Shown here in pieces: positions 32,271 through 38,180 of a DNA stretch of 38,180 nt (the first letter of the stretch is position 1; each line of letters starts with the position of its first letter). Position numbers and translations under genes: made by a program. Under the pieces are notes generated by a model. It made no database searches. It worked only from the letters and a program-made list of their open reading frames with translations, and was not told the origin of the DNA. The stretch lies in the NCBI GenBank assembly GCA_002067095.1, contig MVQD01000066.1, positions 1 through 38,180 of the forward strand, given 5' to 3'. Origin of the DNA: Methanoregulaceae archaeon PtaB.Bin056. Its GTDB lineage: Archaea > Halobacteriota > Methanomicrobia > Methanomicrobiales > Methanospirillaceae.

Positions 32271-33521
32271 TCACGGCACGCGATTATTCTTTCTCCCTCT
32301 ATTGCTGGTAATGCTTCGCGCTGCCAGCACTCCCGAAGCGCATGCAAAGTGGAGGTTGTAGCCACCGGTATCCCCGTCTATGTCAAGGACTTCCCCCGTA
32401 AAATAGAGACCGCGATGGATGCGGGACTCCATCGTCTTTGGATCGACCTCGTCGAGAGCGACGCCCCCCCTGGTCACCATGGCCCGGTCGAACCCGGCAA
32501 GGGCCTCGACTTCGAACGGATGGCTGCTCACCAGCAGCGCGATGGCGTTCCTGGCACCTTTCCCCAGATGTGCACAGGTCGAACCGGCTGCAACGCCTGC
32601 CAGATCAGCGAGCCCTTTTGCGAGCCTCTCAGGGAGCCCGAGTCCCTTCAGCACCGTTGCTACCTGCACCCTGCCTCCCCGAAGGAGAGCCGCATGCACC
32701 GTCTTTGCCGCCTCCTCCGGCCCTTGGGAGGAAGCAAACGATACCAGGATCCGGTCGCCGGGGCGAATGTCCCTGGAGATATCGAGGATTCCCGGCCCGG
32801 AGAGGCCGTGATGGGTGAATAAGATATCCCCCCTGTTCCTGCAGACACGCTTCTTCTGCCGCTCCACCGTGATGCGAAGATCCTCAAATGACATCCCTGC
32901 CAGGTCAGGATACGGGAAATCCTTCACCCGCACCGCGGAGAGGGCGGGGCCGATCTCGGTGATACGGTGGCCGAGTGATGCGGCAAGGGAATATCCATCC
33001 CCTGTGGAGCCGGTCGCAGGATAGGTGGCCCCCCCGGTGGCGATGATGAAGTGCGGGCTGAAGTACGCGGTCCTTCGCGTGTTCACCTCGAAGCCACCGT
33101 GACGGATCGCCACGCCAAGGACCGGCTCGTTGCAGTGGATATCCACCTCCCGGCAGGCACACTCTTTGAGGAGGATGTCAAGGACGTCGCCGGCTCTCCT
33201 CGTCGAAGGAAAGACCTTCCCGCCGGGCTCCGTGACCATCTCAAGCCCGCGGGCATGAAAGAACCTCACCAGGTCATGGTTCGAAAACTGCAGGAGCGCC
33301 GGCTTTGCGAACTTCCCGTGCGCCCCGTAGTGGGCAAGGAACGAGGACATCTCCCCATCGCGGGTGATATTGCACTGCCCTGCCCCCGAGATGAGGAGTT
33401 TCCTCCCGCATGAAGGCATCTTCTCGAGCACCAGGACCGCCGCTCCGGCACCTGCCCCGCACAGTGCGCAGAAGAGCCCTGAAGGGCCTCCCCCCGCCAC
33501 CACCATGTCGTACTGCTCCAC
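32271..33521 (-). CDS. BaiN/HI0933-type NAD(P)/FAD-dependent oxidoreductase
   Basis: A flavoprotein of about 416 residues. The N-terminal V-V-A-G-G-G-P-S-G-L-F is the FAD dinucleotide-binding fold. The family's G-R-K-L-L-I-S-G-A-G-Q-C-N-I-T segment follows. C-terminal G-L-Y-F-T-G-E-V-L-D-I-D-G-D-T-G-G-Y-N-L is the second FAD contact and is diagnostic of the HI0933 group. Substrates of most members are unknown; BaiN acts on bile acids in gut bacteria, which is not suggested here. The frame is open to 33617, but those residues look untranslated. GTG 33521, behind a gaggga stretch, or ATG 33506 is the probable start. Confidence 0.85.
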   Translation of the reverse strand: MEQYDMVVAGGGPSGLFCALCGAGAGAAVLVLEKMPSCGRKLLISGAGQCNITRDGEMSSFLAHYGAHGKFAKPALLQFSNHDLVRFFHARGLEMVTEPGGKVFPSTRRAGDVLDILLKECACREVDIHCNEPVLGVAIRHGGFEVNTRRTAYFSPHFIIATGGATYPATGSTGDGYSLAASLGHRITEIGPALSAVRVKDFPYPDLAGMSFEDLRITVERQKKRVCRNRGDILFTHHGLSGPGILDISRDIRPGDRILVSFASSQGPEEAAKTVHAALLRGGRVQVATVLKGLGLPERLAKGLADLAGVAAGSTCAHLGKGARNAIALLVSSHPFEVEALAGFDRAMVTRGGVALDEVDPKTMESRIHRGLYFTGEVLDIDGDTGGYNLHFACASGVLAARSITSNRGRKNNRVP

Positions 33522-33846
33522 TTCTCCCTCACTCTCGTACCCGGGCAGCGTTCGCCTGGCCTCGCATGAGATGGCCGCATTCCGAATCTGTTTTGCGGCT
33601 GCGGGGCCTGGTACCAAGTAATTTGCCCGGAGGACCGTAATGGTTATGCTCCCAGGGCCCGCTGATGCGGTATTCTGGGGCCTACGAGGATCTCACTCCA
33701 GACTGAAGGGCGACCCGGAACACGCCGGGCCCGGGGATCACCCTGGAAGGAAGAGTTTCATCCGGAGAAGATCAGGGAGATCAGGCGGTTACCCGAGCGG
33801 ATTGAGAAGAAGAGTTGAACCGGGGGAACGAAGGCCCGGCGCTCTC

Positions 33847-34431
33847 TCATACCGGGCTTCCGGCTTCACCTTCCCGCCACCTCCGGTACAGGTGGTGCTC
33901 GATGGAGAGGACGTCCAGCACCTTCCCGACTATATGGTCTGCGAGGCCCTGGATATCCCGGGGGCGATGGTAGAAGCCAGGGGAAGCGGGAAGGATGACG
34001 GCCCCTGCCTCGGCAACGGTGAGCATGTTTTTGAGGTGAATGGAAGAGAGGGGCGTCTCCCTGGGGACAAGGACAAGGGGGCGGTGCTCCTTGAGGGCGC
34101 AGTCTGCCGCACGCAGGAGGAGGTTGTCGGCAAAACCGCAGGCGACCCCCGCAAGCGTCTTCATGCTGCAGGGGACCACCACCATTCCCGCGTGTGAGAA
34201 CCCTCCCGATGCAAGAGGCGAGGTGAAATCGTAACTGTCATGCACACGCGTGGCCAGTGCTGTGACCTCTTCCGGGCTTACGTCTGTCTCGATCTCGATC
34301 ATCTTTGCGGCAATGTCAGTCATGATGAGATCCGTCTCTACGCCCAGTCCACGGGCAGCCTCAAGCAGCCTGATGCCGTACACGATGCCGCTTGCGCCGG
34401 AGAGCCCCACGATTATCCGGTTTTTTGCCAT
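33847..34431 (-). CDS. ubiX: UbiX-family flavin prenyltransferase
   Basis: A 194-residue flavoprotein that transfers a dimethylallyl group to FMN, making prenylated FMN, the cofactor of UbiD-type decarboxylases. Seen in sequence: G-L-S-G-A-S-G-I-V-Y-G (residues 9-19, FMN loop), V-V-V-P-C-S-M-K-T-L-A-G-V-A (about 84-97), N-L-L-L-R-A-A-D (about 103-110) and V-P-R-E-T-P-L-S (about 122-129), all conserved in the family. Length is normal. No ubiD gene is present in the window, so its partner must be elsewhere. The upstream thioredoxin gene is on the same strand, 111 bases away. Confidence 0.94.
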   Translation of the reverse strand: MAKNRIIVGLSGASGIVYGIRLLEAARGLGVETDLIMTDIAAKMIEIETDVSPEEVTALATRVHDSYDFTSPLASGGFSHAGMVVVPCSMKTLAGVACGFADNLLLRAADCALKEHRPLVLVPRETPLSSIHLKNMLTVAEAGAVILPASPGFYHRPRDIQGLADHIVGKVLDVLSIEHHLYRRWREGEAGSPV

Positions 34432-34542
34432 CGGGTACAGTGGTGATCCGGCGTGCCTTAATATGGTTGCGATAAAGGCTAAAAGAGAAAAACCTCTGGC
34501 CTGGTGGGATTCTCACCCTGCAAAGGGGAGGGTCCCGGTTCC

Positions 34543-34962
34543 TCACGGGGGAAGGCCGAATGTCCTGCAGATACGGGATTTTATCGAGTCCTTTGGGTAT
34601 GCACCGATGATGCGGTCCGCAAGCTGCCCTCCCCTGAAGAGGAGGATCGTGGGGATGGCAGAGATCCCGAACTGCGCCGCGAGCCTGGGGTTGTGATCTG
34701 TGTTGCACTTCCCGAAGGTGACCTGCCCGGCCATCTCGCGGCAGAGCGTCTCGATAATTGGCCCGACTGTCCTGCAGGGCCCGCACCACTCTGCCCAGAA
34801 GTCCACGACGAGCCTGGGGTGCTGGGAGAGCAGCAGGCCGAAGTTCGTCTCTTCCACGAGTATGACTCTTGCCTGTGGCGGGGGTTCACGCGAGGCGTGG
34901 AGCTTCTCCTCGAGCTCCCTCCGTTTCCTCTCTCGTATGCGCTGGAGTTCCTCGTCTTCCAT
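34543..34962 (-). CDS. trx: Thioredoxin with N-terminal charged helix
   Basis: A 139-residue thioredoxin. The active site W-A-E-W-C-G-P-C-R (about residues 56-64) is intact, as is the cis-proline segment S-A-I-P-T-I-L-L-F (about 100-108). The first 30 residues are a highly charged, probably coiled-coil helix (E-R-K-R-R-E-L-E-E-K-L) not found in minimal thioredoxins. A similar extension occurs in some methanogen thioredoxins and might direct a protein partner; that is inference. It is divergent from the initiator tRNA gene. Confidence 0.92.
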   Translation of the reverse strand: MEDEELQRIRERKRRELEEKLHASREPPPQARVILVEETNFGLLLSQHPRLVVDFWAEWCGPCRTVGPIIETLCREMAGQVTFGKCNTDHNPRLAAQFGISAIPTILLFRGGQLADRIIGAYPKDSIKSRICRTFGLPP

Positions 34963-35037
34963 GCTGAATCGTTATGTCAGCAGGAACAGATAATCACTCC
35001 CCCGGAGGTCTTCTCCCGAACACACAGAAGGGGCAAA

Positions 35038-35046
35038 CTATATCAC
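35038..35046 (+). promoter_or_regulatory. TATA box of the initiator tRNA gene
   Basis: The sequence actatatca is 37-45 bases upstream of the first tRNA nucleotide, implying a short 5' leader removed by RNase P. It is one of few AT-rich spots in this intergenic region. Confidence 0.5.
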
Positions 35047-35082
35047 CGCAGATTGTCAATGATCATTCCGCAAATTCTCTGG

Positions 35083-35157
35083 AGCGAGGTGGGGTAGTCA
35101 GGATATCCCGACGGGCTCATAACCCGTAGATCGATGGTTCAAATCCATCCCTCGCTA
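35083..35157 (+). tRNA. Initiator tRNA-Met (CAT)
   Basis: A complete cloverleaf: acceptor AGCGAGG/CCTCGCT (35083-35089 with 35150-35156), D arm with GGG/CCC, anticodon stem ACGGG/CCCGT (35111-35115 with 35123-35127) around loop CTCATAA (anticodon CAT, 35118-35120), T arm GATGG/CCATC with loop TTCAAAT, discriminator A35157. Two marks identify the initiator rather than elongator: the A1-U72 pair and the three consecutive G-C pairs at the base of the anticodon loop (GGG/CCC). CCA is not encoded. A T6 run follows directly. Confidence 0.97.
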
Positions 35158-35163
35158 TTTTTT
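35158..35163 (+). terminator. T6 terminator of the initiator tRNA
   Basis: Six T residues directly follow the discriminator base; short T tracts terminate archaeal tRNA genes. Confidence 0.6.
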
Positions 35164-35242
35164 AAATTTTCACCTTCACCTTCCGCGCGACCTTATCGGT
35201 TCTGGCTTTTTTACTATGAAAATTCAGGGGTGAGGCCCCCCC

Positions 35243-36502
35243 TTAATTCCTCACTCCTTTCAAATTGGGTCCACCTGATTCAGGTTTAAAGATTGAATAC
35301 CCTGCTTTTAAGAGGAGAGAGACCGCTTGATCAAGCGGGATATCAGGCAAAACAACCTTTCGAGGAGACCTCACCTTCTTCATCAGGTTAGGTTCAGAAT
35401 AACGTTCCCGATGGGTGAGCAAGTGCCAAAGGATGCAAAGAATCTTGCGTGCGAGAGCGACAATTGCTTTATGCCGACCTCTCCGATAAGCGATACGATG
35501 AAAGAATGTTGCGAAGACAGTATTCTTCGATCTACTCGCTGCCTGAGCAGCCTGGACCAAGATCCACCGAAGATGCGTTGAACCACGTTTGGTAATTTTC
35601 CCAGTGATCAATTTATCGGCAGATTGATAGACGGAAGGGGTGAGACCAGCCCAGGACGCCAGACGGTCTGCCGAAGGAAAATCTCGGTAATCTCCGATTT
35701 CAGCAAGAATCGTGACTGCAGCGGTAGAACCAATTCCTGGGACTGAAGCACAAATCACCATGTCTTCACGTTGTTCATCAACCAGAGTCCGAACAATAAG
35801 AGCGTCGATTTCAGAGATCTTTGTATCAATCTCATCGAGGAGTGAGAGTTGCATGCGAAGAACGTGAAGCTGAAGTTGAGAGGGGACCTGGTTCAGGATC
35901 TCCTTTATCTCATCTGATCGACGTTTCACAACTGGAGAAGGGATAGTTGAGAGGACACTGTCAATATCTGCCTGGTCAACAATACCATTGAGAAGGTGCC
36001 TTCCAGATTTCCCAAAGATATCTTTCAGCAGGGGTTTGAGTCTGATGCCTGAACTATCAAGTATCTTGTGAATCCTGTTCTTGACGGTGGTTCTGGTCCT
36101 CACAAGAACTTCACGATTCCTGGTGAGATCCCTGAATTCACGGTCAATTCGAGGGAATATGCGTGAAGGTTTGATTAATCCATTCAGTGCGAGTTGTGCA
36201 ATCCATTCGGAATCCTTGATATCTGTTTTTCTCCCGGGAATGCTCTTAATTTGATAGGCATTTGCCACGATCACTGGAATATCCTGCTCCAAGGCGAGAT
36301 AGAGCATATGCCAGTAAATACCCGTGGATTCGAATGCAACCTGTTCGCATTGTTCTACGGATACAAGATCTTTTAATGCAAGAATGCCATCATGGGTATG
36401 GCGGAATCGATGGAAGGACTTCTCTCCTGATCTTGAAAGGATACATACTTGGAGAAATTCCTTGTGAACATCAATTCCGCACACTTTCATTTTTTCTTTC
36501 AT
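35243..36502 (-). CDS. IS110-family transposase (DEDD recombinase)
   Basis: A 419-residue recombinase, apparently intact. The N-terminal RuvC-like DEDD domain shows D11 (G-I-D-V-H-K), E58 (F-E-S-T-G), and D94 with D97 (K-T-D-I-K-D). A coiled-coil-like middle (about 195-245) leads to the C-terminal Tnp domain: V-P-G-I-G-S-T-A-A (254-262), F-P-S-A-D-R-L-A-S-W-A-G-L-T-P-S (275-290) and Y-Q-S (292-294), where Ser294 is the probable nucleophile. Established knowledge: IS110 recombinases use a bridge RNA transcribed from the element's own end to bring donor and target DNA together. Start 36502 follows a gaggt ribosome binding site. Codon use is visibly lower in GC than in its neighbours, consistent with transfer. 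Confidence 0.95.
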   Translation of the reverse strand: MKEKMKVCGIDVHKEFLQVCILSRSGEKSFHRFRHTHDGILALKDLVSVEQCEQVAFESTGIYWHMLYLALEQDIPVIVANAYQIKSIPGRKTDIKDSEWIAQLALNGLIKPSRIFPRIDREFRDLTRNREVLVRTRTTVKNRIHKILDSSGIRLKPLLKDIFGKSGRHLLNGIVDQADIDSVLSTIPSPVVKRRSDEIKEILNQVPSQLQLHVLRMQLSLLDEIDTKISEIDALIVRTLVDEQREDMVICASVPGIGSTAAVTILAEIGDYRDFPSADRLASWAGLTPSVYQSADKLITGKITKRGSTHLRWILVQAAQAASRSKNTVFATFFHRIAYRRGRHKAIVALARKILCILWHLLTHRERYSEPNLMKKVRSPRKVVLPDIPLDQAVSLLLKAGYSIFKPESGGPNLKGVRN

Positions 36503-36518
36503 AAAACCTCAAAAAAGG

Positions 36519-36665
36519 GAGTAGATCCGATACTCTTCTGAAGCATTTTACTATCCGCATTCGTTGATGCATGTATACTTCTGTAATTTGGAACTGGCTA
36601 GTTTTTTTCACGGGATCTGTGTCCCAAAAAAAGGTCAGCCTTCTCTACCCCCATGAAGATGGGGG
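36519..36665 (-). ncRNA. Candidate IS110 bridge RNA
   Basis: In recombinase orientation (right to left), consecutive stem-loops fill the non-coding end. First, a GC-rich 7-bp hairpin (36665-36659 with 36654-36648). Second, a long interrupted hairpin: GGCT/AGCC, internal loop, T7/A7, bulge, GGGA/TCCC (36640-36596). Third, a two-part hairpin with an internal loop (6-bp outer stem 36580-36575 with 36546-36541; GCAT/ATGC inner stem 36570-36567 with 36560-36557). Last, a 5-bp hairpin (36535-36531 with 36523-36519) just before the ribosome binding site. A 5' stem-loop followed by two stem-loops with internal loops is the known layout of bridge RNAs, whose internal loops pair with target and donor. 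Assignment by position and fold only. Confidence 0.4.
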
Positions 36666-36751
36666 GGGCGTATTATTTTAATTCTGTATGCTTGTGTCTC
36701 GGAGAGAATCATGCGATTTTTAAGAGAGAGAATGGTCCGAAAGAAGCACTT

Positions 36752-38173
36752 TCAGGACCCAAACGACCCAAGCCGTGTCTGGTAGGTCCCGTCAAGGAAA
36801 TCGACCGGCGGCGGGCTGCTCTTTTCGCCGGGAATATCCACAGGGTAACAGCCGGTCAGGCACCCGGTGCAAAGGTTCTCACGGTCGATGCCGATCGCCT
36901 CCACCAGGGCGTCGATGGAGATATGATGAAGCGAGGTGGCGGTGATCCTCTTTCGAACCTCCTCTTCCTCCTTGTCGCTTGCAATCAGTTCCTCCCTTGT
37001 GGGCATGTCGACCCCGAGATAGCAGGGGGCCTTGATGGCGGGAGAGCCGATCCGCACGTGGATCTCCCGTGCACCGGCATCCCGCATGATCCCGATGATC
37101 CGCCGCGATGTGGTCCCCCTGACGATGCTGTCGTCCACCAGGACCACGGACCTGTCGTCCAGGTGTTCCCGGATGGGATTCAGCTTGATGCGGACCGCCA
37201 TCTCCCTCTCCTTCTGGGTTGCCATGATGAAGGTCCTGCCCATGTACCTGTTCTTCAGCAGGCTCTCGACAAAGGGCGTGCCCGAGCGGGCTGAGTACCC
37301 GATGGCATAGGCAGTCCCGGAGTCCGGCACAGGGCAGACGGAATCCGCCTTTACCGGGTCCTCCTCGAAGAGCTTCTGGCCGATCTTGAGGCGGACGTCA
37401 TACACAAGCGCCCCGTCAAGAACTGCGTCGGCACGGGCAAAATAGATATATTCAAAGATGCAGTGCGCTTTTTTCCGGGAAACGGCGATCTGCATGCTCC
37501 GCAGCCCCTGGTCGTCGATGCATACCAGCTCCCCCGGGGCGACATCGCGGAGGAACTTCCCTGCAAGGGCATCGACAGCCACGCTCTCGGAAGCAAGGAC
37601 GAGTGCCTGCCCCGCTCTTCCGATGCACATGGGCTTTATCCCGAGCGGGTCCCGGAACCCGTAAAGGACCCCGTCAATCATCATCACCACTGAATAGGAG
37701 CCCTTCAGCACACGCATGCAGCGATGCACCGCATCCTCGATGCTGCCCGAGTTACTCATCTCGTCGGTGAAGACCTTTGCGATCAGTTCCGTGTCGGTGG
37801 TTGAGCAGAAGATCTGGCCCCGGCACTCGTACTCGTCCCTTAATTCCCTGCTGTTGACCAGGTTTCCGTTATGGGCGATAGAGATGATATGGTCACGGTA
37901 GACAAAATTGAACGGCTGCGCGTTTTCTGGGCGGTTTGCACCTGTGGTCGGGTACCGGACGTGGCCTATACCCACGTTTCCTTCAAGGCTCTCGAGGACG
38001 GCAGAATCGAACACTTCTGCAACCAGGCCCTGGCCCTTGTGCTTGTGCAGCCTCGTGCCGTCAAAAGTAGAGATTCCCGCGCTCTCCTGGCCCCTGTGCT
38101 GGAGTGCATAGAGCGCATAATAAATAGAGAAGGAGACACCGCCAGCATCCCTGATGCCAACGATTCCGCACAT
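36752..38173 (-). CDS. purF: Amidophosphoribosyltransferase
   Basis: A complete 473-residue PurF, catalysing the first committed step of purine synthesis: PRPP plus glutamine to 5-phosphoribosylamine. Cys2 directly after the initiator Met is the N-terminal nucleophile of the glutaminase domain (C-G-I-V-G-I). R-G-Q-E-S-A-G-I near residue 28 and the N-G-N-L-V-N segment near 105 are conserved. The phosphoribosyltransferase half has the PRPP loop V-V-L-V-D-D-S-I-V-R-G-T-T (about 343-355). The C-terminal C-T-G-C-L-T-G-C (about 432-439) provides cysteines for the 4Fe-4S cluster found in many PurF enzymes. No propeptide precedes the cysteine. The start lies only 7 bases from the window edge, so its promoter is not visible. 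Confidence 0.96.
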   Translation of the reverse strand: MCGIVGIRDAGGVSFSIYYALYALQHRGQESAGISTFDGTRLHKHKGQGLVAEVFDSAVLESLEGNVGIGHVRYPTTGANRPENAQPFNFVYRDHIISIAHNGNLVNSRELRDEYECRGQIFCSTTDTELIAKVFTDEMSNSGSIEDAVHRCMRVLKGSYSVVMMIDGVLYGFRDPLGIKPMCIGRAGQALVLASESVAVDALAGKFLRDVAPGELVCIDDQGLRSMQIAVSRKKAHCIFEYIYFARADAVLDGALVYDVRLKIGQKLFEEDPVKADSVCPVPDSGTAYAIGYSARSGTPFVESLLKNRYMGRTFIMATQKEREMAVRIKLNPIREHLDDRSVVLVDDSIVRGTTSRRIIGIMRDAGAREIHVRIGSPAIKAPCYLGVDMPTREELIASDKEEEEVRKRITATSLHHISIDALVEAIGIDRENLCTGCLTGCYPVDIPGEKSSPPPVDFLDGTYQTRLGSFGS

Positions 38174-38180
38174 GGGTGGC

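Larger units (their letters stand above)
35200..36700 (-). mobile_element. IS110-family insertion sequence (approximate limits)
   Basis: The recombinase gene and its flanks are clearly more AT-rich than the surrounding chromosome, marking an imported segment between the initiator tRNA terminator (35163) and the purF stop (36752). IS110 elements lack classical inverted repeats and usually make no target duplication, so exact ends cannot be read from one copy. I infer a left limit somewhere in 35164-35240 and a right limit somewhere in 36666-36750. The non-coding part 5' of the recombinase (about 150-250 bases) is where the IS110 group carries its bridge RNA. Confidence 0.75.

Noticed and set aside
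33640-34197. A plus-strand frame starting in the gap between the BaiN-type and ubiX genes
   Set aside because: Most of it is antisense to ubiX, and the part outside is Gly/Arg/Pro-rich with no ribosome binding site or motif.
35158-36752. Terminal inverted repeats or target duplication for the IS110 element
   Set aside because: I compared both flanks and found only short matches (such as TTAATTC at 35243-35249 and near 36677), one of which lies in the recombinase gene. The family normally lacks both features.
1-38180. CRISPR array, toxin-antitoxin pair, prophage or other defence island
   Set aside because: No regularly spaced repeats, cas genes, phage structural genes or restriction genes are visible. 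Apart from the IS110 element the genes are chromosomal housekeeping, transport or surface genes.

Overview
The window is chromosomal DNA of a GC-rich methanogenic euryarchaeon, most likely a member of the Methanomicrobiales. The evidence is archaeal-type ribosomal proteins (S15 with its N-terminal extension, S3Ae), a KEOPS Pcc1 subunit, an archaeal ApgM, an archaea-only Ski2-like helicase, TATA-box promoters, an initiator tRNA of archaeal type, and Mmp10, the radical SAM enzyme that methylates an arginine of methyl-coenzyme M reductase. PKD, PEGA and SBBP surface proteins also fit that order. This placement is inference; no database search was possible.

Layout. 0-3.8 kb: a CocE/NonD-type hydrolase, a small lipoprotein and mmp10. 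3.8-6.6 kb: an information-processing operon (rps15, RecJ-like DHH nuclease, pcc1, rps3ae) headed by a strikingly structured leader RNA. 6.7-9.3 kb: apgM, a methyltransferase-like protein and a PH-domain membrane protein. 9.5-12.8 kb (minus strand): two winged-helix regulators and an ASH-Ski2 helicase in overlapping genes. 12.9-15.1 kb: hypF for NiFe-hydrogenase maturation. 15.2-20.3 kb (minus): two exported surface proteins, one with PEGA domains and a TTTA repeat, the other with a seven-repeat SBBP propeller, four PKD domains and a dockerin-like tail. 20.6-24 kb: a small unknown, a tandem DUF350 membrane protein, a class II lysyl-tRNA synthetase and a HEAT-repeat protein. 24.2-26.6 kb: an iron-sulfur flavoprotein followed by a DrrAB-like ABC exporter, convergent with an Lhr-type helicase. 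29.0-30.7 kb: a 36-residue accessory peptide and its SSS-family symporter, behind a long folded leader. 30.8-35 kb (minus): two membrane proteins, a BaiN/HI0933-type flavoprotein, UbiX and a thioredoxin. 35.1-38.2 kb: initiator tRNA-Met, an AT-rich IS110-family element and purF.

The most interesting signals are non-coding. (1) The rps15 leader can fold into a compact four-way junction whose linker pairs over 7 bp with the bases directly abutting the S15 Shine-Dalgarno sequence, a pseudoknot that recalls the unrelated bacterial S15 autoregulation. (2) The non-coding segment upstream of the IS110 recombinase contains consecutive stem-loops with internal loops, where IS110-group elements encode their bridge RNA. 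(3) The symporter leader has a T8 tract, a hairpin with a possible pseudoknot, and a long-range helix between its 5' end and the ribosome binding site, suggesting a riboswitch or attenuator. All were folded by eye and need covariation or experimental support.
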